From Methanosarcina barkeri 3 (GTDB lineage: Archaea; Halobacteriota; Methanosarcinia; Methanosarcinales; Methanosarcinaceae): a stretch of 64,000 bases of DNA. Under the pieces are notes generated by a model. The model searched no databases. It saw only the letters and a list, made by a program, of their open reading frames with translations, and had not been told where the DNA came from. Positions 20,201-29,426 of the stretch are shown piece by piece. Position numbers and translations under genes: made by a program. Position 1 is the first letter of the stretch. Each line of letters starts with the position of its first letter. The stretch spans positions 682,001 through 746,000 of the forward strand of contig NZ_CP009517.1 of NCBI RefSeq assembly GCF_000970305.1, read 5' to 3'.

Positions 20201-20280
20201 TAAGCCTTATAGTAACGAATGGAAATGGCAGTAGCACTAAACTCATATCTGAGTACATTACAGTCTTCAAAAAAGAATGA
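17266..20280 (+). CDS. exported surface protein: beta-helix, three PKD domains, seven-bladed propeller
   Basis: 1004 aa, a tandem paralogue of 14093-16990. The signal peptide is nearly identical, and the GTG start stands where the twin has ATG. The beta-helix spans about 30-395 and has diverged most. PKD domains lie at about 440-520 and 525-605. Seven propeller blades (RIVW..DIYMYD..ETQITT) follow at about 615-915, and a third complete PKD domain (WIWDFGDG, then a GNGSSTKL tail) at about 920-1000. There is no C-terminal anchor or sorting motif, so retention at the surface is unexplained. The shared promoter and leader suggest common regulation. Mosaic PKD/propeller proteins are typical of Methanosarcina envelopes. 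Confidence 0.9.
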   Translation: MWVNKLIVFLSVVVFLITSVQNSAFAREIVVDANSSSADFRSIQEAVNNSSSGDTVIVMPGTYNENIIVNVTSLTIRSKSKNPEILVKSPEENKSIFLITANNVTLSGFNITGAKGNYTYYPSGICLKNAKNCEITGNTLFENYLGVCLVNADYNKVSKNFLFNSSISLNEDSNMNNLRDNALEEGSISLSYSSYNTISENSLFNGSISMGESSRNNLTNNIIEKGSIHLAVWCSLNLIYKNKISNGWGISIACCGGGDEISDNIILNSSHGVSTYDHGIDIRNNTIMDCFNGIDISQSPSRIHNNTILNCSTGIAVMDSSTDISNNIIVSSTECGLSIPDREFDERVYNNYFNNTINVRLGNHSEYTWNNSRISGTNIVGGPYLGGNYWANPNGTGFSEACTDSDGDWICDSPYNVNGSNGSDFDFLPLASISRTQSPPVANFSTNITQGLAPLSVQFTDFSQYVLLWNWDFDNDGISDAAEKDPVYEYKAPGNYIVNLTVSNVNGKASKTQEITAQEAKSLPVANFSVNSTKGQAPLTVTFTDLSQNVAKRMWDFNNDGVTDSTNKTAVYIYTFPGTYIVNLNVINSNGTSSKLFPITASPVQRVDGQLILTEHQVTTNGLNPGGIAIYKDRIVWSDDRNGNPDIYMYDFSTSRETQITTSESYDFSPDICDDRIVWTDLRNGNGEIYMYNLSTKKETRITTNGSASNPKIYEDKIIWVDYRNGDVKNFSNPDIYMYDLSTHNETQITSSISDDLTPDIYGDKIVWCAKRHESENSDIYMYDLATLKETKITTNESRYMHPVIYGDRIIWEDYLNGKISICMYNLSTSIETQTATNQTDHAWPAIYEDRVVWADYRNDHTAIYMYDLSTQKETKITTNGLSSAESAIYGDKIAWTGNINGNFEIYICIISEEGQSPKLPVADFSAFPTSGMAPLKVLFTDNSTGGPTSWIWDFGDGINSKHALNATHTFTEPGKYNISLIVTNGNGSSTKLISEYITVFKKE

Positions 20281-20486
20281 ACATCTTCAAAAGAGAACTG
20301 ATTATCTGGAAAATAAATAGAGACGAAAATATAACTGGCTACAGAATTTGCTTGAATGTGGCGAAAGAGTTTGTTGAAAGGTTTTGTCTTGTCAGATTTA
20401 ATTGGTATCTCCTATTACCCTTTCGCCTTCAATTTCTGGCGTTTTCCATTATTTCAGTATAAAAGTAATTGTTCTGTTCCCTTTTT

Positions 20487-23225
20487 TCAGTTCACTTTTC
20501 TGATAATCAGTTTCTTAACAATCTTTTTTTCATTTTTTTCGTTATCAGTTTCGCTTCCTTCTTTTTCTGAAACTTCAATCCAGAGCTGGAAGCTATAATC
20601 ATTACCTGCTCCAAGGTCTCTAATGTAGATTTCAAGGGGTTTCTCCCTTGTAAGTTCTTTTTTTCTTCGGAATTTCTGGTGAAAAGTTTTTGCTGCAGCC
20701 TTTTCGGGGGTAGGAGCAGAGATTACTCCGATCATTCCTCCGTTTTCGTCCGTGGCAATAAAGGTTTTTTCTTTTTTCTCCTGCGCTGCTGGAGCTTCCT
20801 GTTTTATGGTTTCCCGCCTGAGCTGGCGCCTGACTCTGCTCAGAGCATCTTCTGTGCTCTTTTTTTCGGGAGCTGGTCTGGAAGCTCGGACTTCGGAGAG
20901 GTGCTTTTCTTTTCTCTCAGGCGGAATATAAGGAGCTTTTCCAAGGAGTTCGTGAAGAAGCATAATTGCAGCATGTTTATCCAGGGGTTCGTTATTGTTA
21001 CCGCACTTTGGTGACTGAATACAGCTTGGACAGCCGCTTTCGCATGGGCAGCTTTCTATTGCTTTTAAAGTGCCATCAAGCACCTCTTCTATAAGGTCGT
21101 AACCTTTTTCGGCATATCCAACTCCTCCCCTATGCCCGTCATAAATGAATATCCCGCTTTTGCCTCCGAGGTCAGGATGAGACGGTGTGGAAATTCCACC
21201 TACATCGTTCCTGTCCACAAGCAGGTGAAGAGGATACATTGAAATCATTGCGTGCTCGATTGCATGGATCCCACCTGCAAAATCCAGCTTGTGTTCTGTT
21301 ACCAGTTCTTGCAGCCTGTCAGGAAGCTTAAGCCATAGAGCCATTGTCTGAAGGCTTACCTGAGGCATATCAAGGGAGTGAGCGCTCATTACATCATTGC
21401 TCTGGGTCTGGATTTTCCTGTACCCTATAACTCTGTCAGTTACTTCGACTTCTCCAAGCCCGACTTCGACTTCCGATGCATGCAAAAGCAGCTTTACCGC
21501 ATAGGTTTCCTGCACAAGCACGGACGAGTCGATCATGGGTTTCGTATAATAGGTATCATGCGTTTTTAAGGCATGGATTTCTTTCTTTTCATGGTCGATT
21601 CTGTTTATGTAATATGATTCTCCCCTGTGTATATAAACCGCCCCTGGATGGCACTCCCTGAATGCGAGGGTTTCCTCAATGTCTTTTTCTATAGGGAAGC
21701 GCTTTTCTTCCTCAAAAACAAGGAGAGAGTAAGTATTATTATCTATTCCCCGAAGTGAAACGTGTTTGTACGGAAACGGGTCCGTAGAATACTTCAGATC
21801 GTCACCTGCAAGCAGGCCTTCGGCTTCCAGAAGTTCCACAACTCTTGGATACCCTTTACCGAAAAAATTCTCATCGGACGCCCGTAGAGGAATCTCTTTT
21901 GCGGCACAGAGCAGGTGCCCTGCAAGGATATATGGATTTTTGGGGTTGAGCACTGCATTTTCATTGCTTCTTGCAAAAAAATCGACAGGGTTTCTCATGT
22001 AGTACTGGTCAAGAGCATTTGTGCCTGCAACAAGGATAACAAGACTTTCTTTTCCACTCCTGCCTGCCCTGCCTGCCTGCTGTCTGGTATTCATTACCGT
22101 TCCTGGGTAACCATCCAGAATACAGGCATCGAGCCCTCCTATATCTATCCCCAGTTCGAGCGCATTTGTAGAAATAACCCCTCTAAGTTCCCCTGAATTC
22201 ATTTTCTTTTCGATTTCTTCTCTTTCCCTGTCAAAATAGCCGCTCCTGTACGAGCAGATTGCAGGAGAGAAATTTCTGCTTCTTAATATCTCCTTGCAAC
22301 TCTTATACATCCTCTCAACTCCCTGCCTGGATCGGGTAAAGGCCAGTGTCTGAAAGCCTGCCTGCACAGCCTTAGAAAAAAGCGAGGAAGCTTCGGAAAA
22401 ACTGCTTCTCCTTAGTGTACAACCCTTATTATTCAGATAAAGTGGTGGATTCCAGAAAACGAATTGCTGGCTGCCCTGTAAAGAACCGTTGTTCTCAACA
22501 ACCGAAGCTTTTCTCCCGATAAGAGTTTCAGTATGATCGTCCGGATTTCCGATTGTTGCGGAACAGCAGATGAACTGTGGAGAAGCTCCATAATACTTAG
22601 CTACGCGCAAAAGTCGCCTGAGCAGGTTTGCCATGTTACTGCCTATAACTCCCCTGTAGTAATGGCTTTCATCAACGACTATGAACCTGAGGTTTGAGAA
22701 AAAGCGCTTCCAGAGATGATGCCAGGCAAGAAAACTCATGTGAATCATTTCAGGGTTTGTTAAAACCACATTAGTTTGCCCTTCTCTTACCTTCCTTTTC
22801 TCGACCTCTGAAAGGGCGCCTGTATAACGGGCTATACCCGCACCTGATTTCAGTGCCTTTTCTAATTCCAGAAAAGACTTTAACTGGTCATTTACAAGTG
22901 CGTTTAAAGGAGATATATAAAGGGCAGTTGCTTCGGGTTCATTGAGAATAGTTTCAAAAACAGGAACCATGTAAGTAAGGGACTTTCCGCTTGCTGTAGT
23001 CGTGCAGAGTACAATATCCTTTCCTTCCCGAATTTTTTCTATAGCTTCTGCCTGGTGCACATACAGATCTTCGATTCCTATGCCTGAAAGAGCTGCTTTT
23101 ACCTGCTGTTTAAGGGGAAGAGGAGAATACAGAGCTTCCCTTGCAGGGATTTTTTCATTATGAACGATCTGGTTTTCATAGCGACTGGAAGCTTTTATCT
23201 GATTTAAAAAGTGAGTAATGTCCAT
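20487..23225 (-). CDS. MrfA/YprA-type DEAD/H-box DNA helicase with DUF1998 domain
   Basis: 912 aa superfamily 2 helicase, cytoplasmic. Walker A is TTTASGKS (residues 75-82), motif II DESH (185-188), motif III SAT (222-224) and motif VI QQAGRAGRSG near residue 390. The C-terminal part is a DUF1998 region with four cysteines (CPCESGCPSCIQSPKCG, about residue 740), the zinc site of the MrfA/Hrq1 group, which is linked to DNA damage repair and moves 3'-5' on DNA. A charged tail of about 150 residues (EKKSTEDALSRVRRQLRRE and on) extends beyond the usual end. The ATG follows an 18-bp minisatellite. Neighbours do not form an evident operon. Confidence 0.9.
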   Translation of the reverse strand: MDITHFLNQIKASSRYENQIVHNEKIPAREALYSPLPLKQQVKAALSGIGIEDLYVHQAEAIEKIREGKDIVLCTTTASGKSLTYMVPVFETILNEPEATALYISPLNALVNDQLKSFLELEKALKSGAGIARYTGALSEVEKRKVREGQTNVVLTNPEMIHMSFLAWHHLWKRFFSNLRFIVVDESHYYRGVIGSNMANLLRRLLRVAKYYGASPQFICCSATIGNPDDHTETLIGRKASVVENNGSLQGSQQFVFWNPPLYLNNKGCTLRRSSFSEASSLFSKAVQAGFQTLAFTRSRQGVERMYKSCKEILRSRNFSPAICSYRSGYFDREREEIEKKMNSGELRGVISTNALELGIDIGGLDACILDGYPGTVMNTRQQAGRAGRSGKESLVILVAGTNALDQYYMRNPVDFFARSNENAVLNPKNPYILAGHLLCAAKEIPLRASDENFFGKGYPRVVELLEAEGLLAGDDLKYSTDPFPYKHVSLRGIDNNTYSLLVFEEEKRFPIEKDIEETLAFRECHPGAVYIHRGESYYINRIDHEKKEIHALKTHDTYYTKPMIDSSVLVQETYAVKLLLHASEVEVGLGEVEVTDRVIGYRKIQTQSNDVMSAHSLDMPQVSLQTMALWLKLPDRLQELVTEHKLDFAGGIHAIEHAMISMYPLHLLVDRNDVGGISTPSHPDLGGKSGIFIYDGHRGGVGYAEKGYDLIEEVLDGTLKAIESCPCESGCPSCIQSPKCGNNNEPLDKHAAIMLLHELLGKAPYIPPERKEKHLSEVRASRPAPEKKSTEDALSRVRRQLRRETIKQEAPAAQEKKEKTFIATDENGGMIGVISAPTPEKAAAKTFHQKFRRKKELTREKPLEIYIRDLGAGNDYSFQLWIEVSEKEGSETDNEKNEKKIVKKLIIRKVN

Positions 23226-23286
23226 TTTTCGGCACCGTTTTATCCGGGAAATGTTATTTTTATAGTATTTTTCTTTTTTGTTTCCG

Positions 23287-23448
23287 TGTTTTCAGTTGTT
23301 TCTGTGTTTTTAGTTGTTTCTGTGTTTTTAGTTGTTTCTGTGTTTTTAGTTGTTTCTGTGTTTTTAGTTGTTTCTGTGTTTTTAGTTGTTTCTGTGTTTT
23401 TAGTTGTTTCTGTGTTTTCAGTTGTTTCTGTGTTTTCAGTTGTTTCTG
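23287..23448. repeat. nine tandem copies of an 18-bp unit
   Basis: Unit tgtttttagttgtttctg, with C in place of one T in the first and last copies, in nine head-to-tail repeats. It lies between the helicase start codon and the 3' end of the DUF2207 gene, so it would be in the transcript if the two are co-transcribed. Confidence 0.95.
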
Positions 23449-23482
23449 TGTTTTCAGAGTTGTTTCCCCTTGTTTTCAGCTA

Positions 23483-25378
23483 TTAGCTGCTACCGGTATT
23501 ATCGTCTTCTCGATTTATATCTCCAGAATAGGATAAAGAGGAAATATTTCCAGAACTATACTCAGATTGGTTATAGTTGGAACTTATGGGATAGAAGTTG
23601 CTCTCTCTTAACTGTTCTGACGGAACGATCAGAGACATATTTTGAAGTAATTCTTTTGCAATTCCCAGGGATATAGCATACACCAGATAAGAGTCCCAGG
23701 TCTTTATTGATTCAGGAGGAGATTCTTTAAGAGCAGAAAGGTCTGTAAGATATTTTTTGAAATTATCCCATTGCTTGTAGTAAAGACTTCCTTCGGGTGT
23801 CCAGCGCCCAAATATTGTTATGAACATACCTGAGCACCTTATCATAACGAACCCGAAAATCCCGATTAAACTGGTCACTACATTTATTTTTGAAGCCAGA
23901 GGAAAAGCCTTTGAAGGGAAAAATCCTGAAATCAGAATATAATAAGTAATTGAAGCTATTAGAATAGTTCGGGCAAACCAGTATATATATACATTTCCTG
24001 TAAATTGAAAATATTTATCAAATGTAGTGTATACTTGAACTTTTTTATTCCAGGAAGTTAGGAATTTATAGAAATTCTTTTCGCTTTGTAATTCCGTTTC
24101 AAGTTTTTTCCAGGAAATTTTTCTTTCGGGAGCATGAGTTTTTAACAGATGAAGTACATCTTTTTCAAAATCTTCCAGCTCGGATAATTTTCCTTCAGCC
24201 TCTAAATACATTTCATTGTTAACAAGTTCAACCATAAAATCTCTGAATCCGGATTCTGATGTATGGGACGAGTCCGACTCCGATTTATAGGGTAAGTCTG
24301 ACTCTGATCTATGGGATGAGTTTAATTCTGAAGTATAGATTGAGCCTATCTCTTCAGGTTTCAAATTTCGCAAAGAGATATAGCCGCGGTTAACAAGGTC
24401 CATAATCGTGGCGGTAAATCCGTCTATTGTGGGAGTACCCTTACTTCCCATTACAATAGCATTTACTAATACAGGTTTGGAATTCTCAGGCACTTTTATT
24501 TCAAAAGCGTTATCATAAACAATTTTTTGTTCTCTTCCATATCTATAGTATATAAGTAAAGGAAATACAAGAACAAATAGTGCAAACAGAAAAGTCTTCC
24601 TATAAAGGCTATTTAAGATCAAGTTTTTCTGTTGGTATACATTTTCAGTAGCTACTATTTTTTCAAGTCCTCTAACCTCATCTACCTTGACAGAACCGAA
24701 ACCTGAGGATGCAATCCTTGGAAAAACCACTCGGATTTCATACCATTGAGTAGATGGTATTTCTCCTGTCCTTAAACTGATTACATTGTTTTCCATATTT
24801 GCTTCCTGTGTATAAGCAACCGGATGAGTCCAGTATCGGATTTCACTTTCGTTTTTCACCGGAAGAATAACATTTCCTTTAAAACTCTTAAGAGGTTTCT
24901 CCCATTCGCCTCCCCACAGCTTATAACTTAATTCGGAGACATCCTTGTGAACTTTAACTGCACCATAATAATCGTAAGAAATAAAAAGTGTCACTTTTTC
25001 CGGAGTGGAATCTGGAAGCTCGCCTATTAGTCTGTACCCTTCTGAAATCGGTTCAACTTTGAGTTTACATGCTTTGTCCGAACAACGTCCCCTTACATTT
25101 CGAATAGATTCTCCAGGCAACGCTTTGAGTTCCCTGTGAATATCAGCATAGTCACCATCAAATGCGTATGAAATCGATTCTTCAACATGGACTACCCCGC
25201 TGGCATTAACAGTTATATCTGTCTTAGCTCCTTCCAATGAGTACTTTGCACTGGCTAAAGACACCAGGCATAGAGTAAGCAGCAAAAGGAGAATTATTTT
25301 CGATAAAATTGTTTTCAATAGCGCAGAATTAAGACTCACTCCTCTGGCAGCTTCACAAGAAGCATTTAAAAACTCCAA
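23483..25378 (-). CDS. DUF2207 membrane protein
   Basis: 631 aa. An N-terminal hydrophobic segment (about residues 24-43, ending LASA) acts as signal or anchor. It is followed by an extracytoplasmic beta domain starting YSLEGAKTDITVNASGVVHV, typical of DUF2207, up to about residue 250. A membrane segment lies near 263-281, a soluble region holds a Ser/Glu repeat (SESDLPYKSESDSSH), and two more hydrophobic stretches lie at about 465-515. The C-terminus is Ser/Asn-rich. The start appears to be TTG behind GGGGG. DUF2207 proteins are widespread predicted membrane proteins without a proven function. Confidence 0.8.
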   Translation of the reverse strand: MEFLNASCEAARGVSLNSALLKTILSKIILLLLLTLCLVSLASAKYSLEGAKTDITVNASGVVHVEESISYAFDGDYADIHRELKALPGESIRNVRGRCSDKACKLKVEPISEGYRLIGELPDSTPEKVTLFISYDYYGAVKVHKDVSELSYKLWGGEWEKPLKSFKGNVILPVKNESEIRYWTHPVAYTQEANMENNVISLRTGEIPSTQWYEIRVVFPRIASSGFGSVKVDEVRGLEKIVATENVYQQKNLILNSLYRKTFLFALFVLVFPLLIYYRYGREQKIVYDNAFEIKVPENSKPVLVNAIVMGSKGTPTIDGFTATIMDLVNRGYISLRNLKPEEIGSIYTSELNSSHRSESDLPYKSESDSSHTSESGFRDFMVELVNNEMYLEAEGKLSELEDFEKDVLHLLKTHAPERKISWKKLETELQSEKNFYKFLTSWNKKVQVYTTFDKYFQFTGNVYIYWFARTILIASITYYILISGFFPSKAFPLASKINVVTSLIGIFGFVMIRCSGMFITIFGRWTPEGSLYYKQWDNFKKYLTDLSALKESPPESIKTWDSYLVYAISLGIAKELLQNMSLIVPSEQLRESNFYPISSNYNQSEYSSGNISSLSYSGDINREDDNTGSS

Positions 25379-25987
25379 TCAAATTTCCCCCAATCCTGTA
25401 TTATTTCCCGAGAATTATATTATCCAGAATATTATTAATATTTGGGTCTAAACCGACTCTCAGATACTTACATTTTAGAAAGTAGAAGAAAGTAGAAGAA
25501 AGTAGAAGAAAGTAAAAGAAAGTAAAAGAAATGAAATAAGTAGAAAAAAAGTAAAAACAAGTGGAAAAAAGTAAAAATAAGTGGAAAAAAGTAAAAATAA
25601 CTGGAAAAAGTGGAAAAAAGTATAAAGAAGTAAAAATAAGTGAAAACAAGTGGAAGAAAGCAGAAGAAAGTATAAAAGGACAGATATAAGTCAGGATAAG
25701 TGCCTTTTATAAAGTGTTTATTCTTTTTACAAGGCACATCGAAATGTAGTTCCACAAACTATAGTCTATTGAATTAATCCAGATAAAAAGATAAAGATTA
25801 AGCTTCATTTTATGGCTTTTATCCTGGTCTGCATGAACTTCCTCTGCTCATGTCCGTAAACTAAGAAATGCTGAGATACTACATTTCTCGTAGCCGGAAG
25901 TGTCTCTAATCAGATAAAAACAAACCTTCTCACCAGTTTTGAAACTCGCGCTTTCGTTAGAGGCCATTTCATCATGTATGAGTCAAT
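25379..25987. other. spacer dominated by purine-rich simple repeats
   Basis: 610 bp. About 25470-25680 is made of degenerate 10- to 20-bp units based on agtagaaga and gtggaaaaaagtaaaaat. Frames across it are repeat artefacts. The rest holds the 3' flank of RIO2 and the upstream region of the DUF2207 gene. Confidence 0.6.
25474..25680. repeat. degenerate A/G-rich minisatellite
   Basis: Head-to-tail units drift from aagtagaaga (10 bp) into aagtggaaaaaagtaaaaat (about 20 bp). The plus strand is almost pure purine plus T at fixed positions. Confidence 0.8.
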
Positions 25988-27151
25988 TTACTCTTTATCT
26001 GAAGTCCTTTTTTCCGAGGCCGTTTTTTTGAGACTCTGTACTTTTCGATCTTCTGCTTCAGTTTCATCTGATTCGAATTCTTTAGCCTCAAATTCCTCAG
26101 CTTCAAATTCCTCAGCTTCAAATTCTTCAGCTTCGAAACTTTCGGTCTCAAATCTTTCGGTTTCAAAGCCTTCTTCCAGGGCTTCTTCAAGCTCCCATTC
26201 TTCCACAGTACCTCTTTCAACCCTGCTTTCTGTATTTTCTTTTATATCTTCTGCGCTTTTGCCTGTCTGGCTCTTAATTTCGCGGATTGTTTCATCAAGC
26301 TCCCTTTTAACTCCGTACTTTCGGAAAAAATGATTTAAAACGTTTGAAACGTCCCTCTCGAGAATTTCGTCGGCGTGGGGGTGTTCAGGAGTAACATACT
26401 GAGGCCAGTCAATTAACTGGACTCCATCTTCGGAAGCAAAAATATTATACTCACTTAGATCGGCGTGGATAATTCCCAGTGAATAGGTAATTTTTACCTG
26501 TTTGAGGATCTCATCGAGATACCATTCAGGGTCAATAAGTTTTGTTTTTGAAAGAAGGCTACCTTTTGCAAGTTCCATGACTATTGCATGCCTGTTATGG
26601 TCAAAGGGCTTCGGGATTGAGACCTCTGGATACAGGGTGGTCATGATGTCATACTCCCGCTGGGCGGCAAGTCTGGATGCATAGATCCAGGAAAAATGTT
26701 CTCTTTCCCCAAGGTGCTCACGCACACGTTTTATTTGCTTGAAACTTGTCCTCCCTTCCCTGTGAAACTTGATCACTACCGGAACAGGTTCGCCAATTGA
26801 AAGCTCAGGCGGGAGGATTGCTTCATAAATTACCGATTCTTTCCCTACTCCGACTTCGTCCCCTATTGCACTGATACTTTTTCGCTTGACAAAGGCATTA
26901 AGGGCAAGGACATCGTATCCCTCAAAGTAAATCTGAAAACCTTCGTAAGGCTGTGTGATCCTGACAACAAGCTTATTCCTCACAAGTTTTTTCAGTCTGT
27001 ATTCCAGCTTTTCAAAGGGCAGCCTGGTGTATTTATTCAGTTCTTCCATTGGCACCCATTCAAAATGCTTCATTCCGGTCTCAATACCAGTCAGGATCCT
27101 GAAATCCTTTGAGTCAAGATCTTTAAAAACCCTCAGCGCTTCGTCGATCAT
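25988..27151 (-). CDS. rio2: RIO2-type serine/threonine protein kinase
   Basis: 387 aa. Residues 1-90 form the winged-helix domain specific to RIO2. The kinase fold follows with a nucleotide loop (GVGKESVIYEA, about residue 97), ion-pair lysine in VVIKFHREG, catalytic loop IIHADLSEYN (about 223-232) and metal-binding DWPQ. RIO2 acts in maturation of the small ribosomal subunit. The last 90 residues are an acidic tail with repeated FEAEEFEAEEFEA units, longer than in most archaeal RIO2. A TATA-like sequence (atttaaat, about 27177-27184) sits roughly 25 bp before the ATG and no ribosome binding site is visible, so the mRNA is probably leaderless. Confidence 0.92.
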   Translation of the reverse strand: MIDEALRVFKDLDSKDFRILTGIETGMKHFEWVPMEELNKYTRLPFEKLEYRLKKLVRNKLVVRITQPYEGFQIYFEGYDVLALNAFVKRKSISAIGDEVGVGKESVIYEAILPPELSIGEPVPVVIKFHREGRTSFKQIKRVREHLGEREHFSWIYASRLAAQREYDIMTTLYPEVSIPKPFDHNRHAIVMELAKGSLLSKTKLIDPEWYLDEILKQVKITYSLGIIHADLSEYNIFASEDGVQLIDWPQYVTPEHPHADEILERDVSNVLNHFFRKYGVKRELDETIREIKSQTGKSAEDIKENTESRVERGTVEEWELEEALEEGFETERFETESFEAEEFEAEEFEAEEFEAKEFESDETEAEDRKVQSLKKTASEKRTSDKE

Positions 27152-27521
27152 CTTGATACTAGATATATCCCTCGATATTTAAATAATAGGTATCATACTC
27201 CAGTTTCACTGCCAGCGTTATGCCAGTCGAGTGTTCCTCATCAATTTTTCTCCGACTTTCGTATTCTGGAAGGTAAACACCTGTCTAGCATACTTTAAAT
27301 AGCAGGGCGAGAAGAAGGGTTTCTGCTAATTATTTTGCTCAATAATTGAAACGAAACAAAATAGCAATTTTAGAAGAATATATAAGGAAGTTAATATAAG
27401 ATATATGAGAAAAATGTGGGATGAGAAAATGTGGGTGACTCTGAGAGAACCCTGATATTAAAAGCATTTATCATTTGTCTAGGAGCTTGAGAAAACTACA
27501 TAAACTTTTTTCGAAGGGACT
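27152..27521. other. spacer between divergent genes
   Basis: 370 bp with the RIO2 promoter on the minus strand and the upstream region of the small ORF at 27522 on the plus strand. Nothing else was seen. Confidence 0.5.
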
Positions 27522-27734
27522 ATGAATAAAAAAACTGTCTTGGATAAAATAGATGAATTGTCTTTAATTTATGAAAATGGCATTTTATCACATCCCTACT
27601 GGTATATTCCACCGAATAAAAGATATTTAATTGCGATCCACGATGAACTATTTCAGGGGAAGTCCGAACTTAAACTAACATTAAATGAGGTCGCAGCCTT
27701 GTTATTGACCCATAATTTAATCGAATTGGATTAA
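27522..27734 (+). CDS. small hypothetical protein, 70 aa
   Basis: A soluble frame from ATG to TAA with a GAAGGGA site six bases before the ATG. Composition is protein-like, with a central PYWYIPPNKRYLIAIHDELF segment and a helical C-terminus (LTLNEVAALLLTHNLIELD) that could be a helix-turn-helix fragment. No named family is recognised. It is isolated from other genes. Confidence 0.5.
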   Translation: MNKKTVLDKIDELSLIYENGILSHPYWYIPPNKRYLIAIHDELFQGKSELKLTLNEVAALLLTHNLIELD

Positions 27735-28401
27735 CTGCAGGAAGAAATTAGTGCTAATAAGAGCTGTAAAAATCAGAATTAAACTGATGCGCACACCAAA
27801 GGAATTAGCGATATCTATTTTTGTACTACGACCCAACACATGCTCCACATACCTGATTACGAGCATATATCCGGAAGCTATTTACAATGATAATGACTGT
27901 CATCGCCCAGGATACTGACAGGTATTTAAGGGCATCCTGCGTGAAGGTCTTGTTTGTAGAAGTACTAGCTGCACATTAAATACAAGTTATGGGTATTAAA
28001 GACAAGATTAAGACATTAAAGACATAAATAAACGTTAAAAAAGGAAACAAGCGTTAAAAAAGGAAATAAGCGTTAAAAAAGGAAACAAGCGTTAAAAAAG
28101 GAAACAAGCGTTAAAAAAGGAAATAAACGTTAAAAAATAAACGGATATTAAAGAGAAGAAATAAGCATTAAGAGAAGCGATAAACTGAAAGATAAAGCAT
28201 AAATGTTACAGACAAGAAATGAACATTAAAGATAACTAGTAAATGTCAAAGATGAAAGATAGACGTTAAAGATAAGAAATAGAAAAGCTAAATGAAGTTA
28301 CACACATCAAGCTGTCAATATTAAGTGTTTTTTCCACTCCATAATAGTGGATTCCAAAATTGATTATCAACCATTATGGAGCGAACTCTGTTTGAAATCC
28401 T
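27735..28401. other. spacer with a coding trace and a 19-bp minisatellite
   Basis: On the minus strand about 27825-27990 is open and reads like one membrane helix (LKYLSVSWAMTVIIIVNSF), but it has no start site and ends in a stop. It may be the remnant of a transporter gene. The remainder is the minisatellite at 28033-28143 and similar AT-rich sequence. Confidence 0.35.
28033..28143. repeat. five to six tandem copies of a 19-bp unit
   Basis: Unit cgttaaaaaaggaaacaag, with aaataa in place of aaacaa in some copies. A looser form with 'cattaaag' or 'cgttaaag' continues to about 28275. Confidence 0.9.
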
Positions 28402-28800
28402 TCATTTTGATGGAATAGGAGACACTTGTTTGCTCATCGCTTTTAGTTTTTTGATTGCTGAGATAGTTGCCTGAGATTCTTTATAAACCCTGTCTTCGTA
28501 ATAACTAATGATCTCGTCGACCGGAACCGCAAGAGAATAGATCTTCATCGGTCGCCCTTTTCCGGGTTTTTTTTCCGAATGTATACTAACCCAGGATTGA
28601 TTGCACATTAGCCTCATTGCAAGACTGACTTCGGGTTGTCTTAATCCAGTACTTATTTCAATTTCCCGGGATGAAGCTTCGTCTACATTCATAAGATAAG
28701 CCACGGTTGTAGCGGCATTTTTTGACATCCCAAGATTATTTAACGCTTTAATAAAAATATAATCATTCTCATCCAACACTTTTACTTCAAAGTCTTTCAT
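28402..28800 (-). CDS. winged-helix transcriptional regulator
   Basis: 132 aa, cytoplasmic. Residues about 18-90 form a winged helix: LGMSKNAATTVAYLMNVDEASSREIEIST supplies the first helices, RQPEVSLAMRLM is the recognition helix, and KPGKGRPMKIYSLA is the wing. The C-terminal helix (EDRVYKESQATISAIKKL) probably dimerises. This arrangement matches the small archaeal TrmB/COG4738-like predicted regulators. GAGGTTATT precedes the ATG. No neighbouring target is obvious because spacers surround it. The ligand is unknown. Confidence 0.75.
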   Translation of the reverse strand: MKDFEVKVLDENDYIFIKALNNLGMSKNAATTVAYLMNVDEASSREIEISTGLRQPEVSLAMRLMCNQSWVSIHSEKKPGKGRPMKIYSLAVPVDEIISYYEDRVYKESQATISAIKKLKAMSKQVSPIPSK

Positions 28801-29426
28801 AATAACCTCTTAATATTTTGAGTTTATAGATAGTTTATCAACTTAAAAAAATTTTTTATATTACTTTATAAGTAGGTAATAACTTATAAACATTTTCAAA
28901 ATATATACATTTGCGTGATAAATGATGTATTGACATTTTGAAAATAATAAAAAGCGTTTTTCCTAATCTAATGGTTATTCTGATTATTGTGACACCTGCT
29001 CAACCGTTATATAGTAATCAGGCCAGTAATCACGTGAAAAAGCCAGGTTATCACTCTAGCCAGATGGATCCGGTGTACTCAGGAGGAGTCTTTAAAGCAA
29101 GAAACTGTTAAAGCAAGAAACTGTTAAAGCAAGGAACTGTTAAGGCAAAGAACTGTTAAAGTAAGGAACTATTAAAGCAAAGAACTGTTAAAGTAAGGAA
29201 CTGTTAAGGCAAAGAACTGTTAAAGTAAGGAACTGTTAAGGCAAAGAACTGTTAAAGTAAGGAACTATTAAAGCAAGGAACTGCTAAAGCAAGAACAAGT
29301 AATTTTTCATTTTCTAGATACCATATTGAAGGGTTCGAAAATAAAGTAAAAAATTATTAAGATGCAAGCCAGTAACATACTGATTATTATATGCTGGTTA
29401 TAGGAATTTTAAAAAGGTATCCCGGT
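28801..29426. other. spacer with a 16-bp minisatellite
   Basis: 625 bp. It contains the regulator's upstream region and, from 29092 to about 29295, twelve to thirteen copies of a 16-bp unit. No gene is supported. Confidence 0.5.
29092..29295. repeat. twelve to thirteen tandem copies of a 16-bp unit
   Basis: Unit ttaaagcaagaaactg with variants (ttaaggcaaagaactg, ttaaagtaaggaactg). Variant types alternate in pairs, showing that a two-unit block has been amplified. Confidence 0.9.

Noticed and set aside
23211-23486. Hydrophobic repeat frame (VSVFLV units)
   Set aside because: A product of the 18-bp minisatellite; no evidence of translation.
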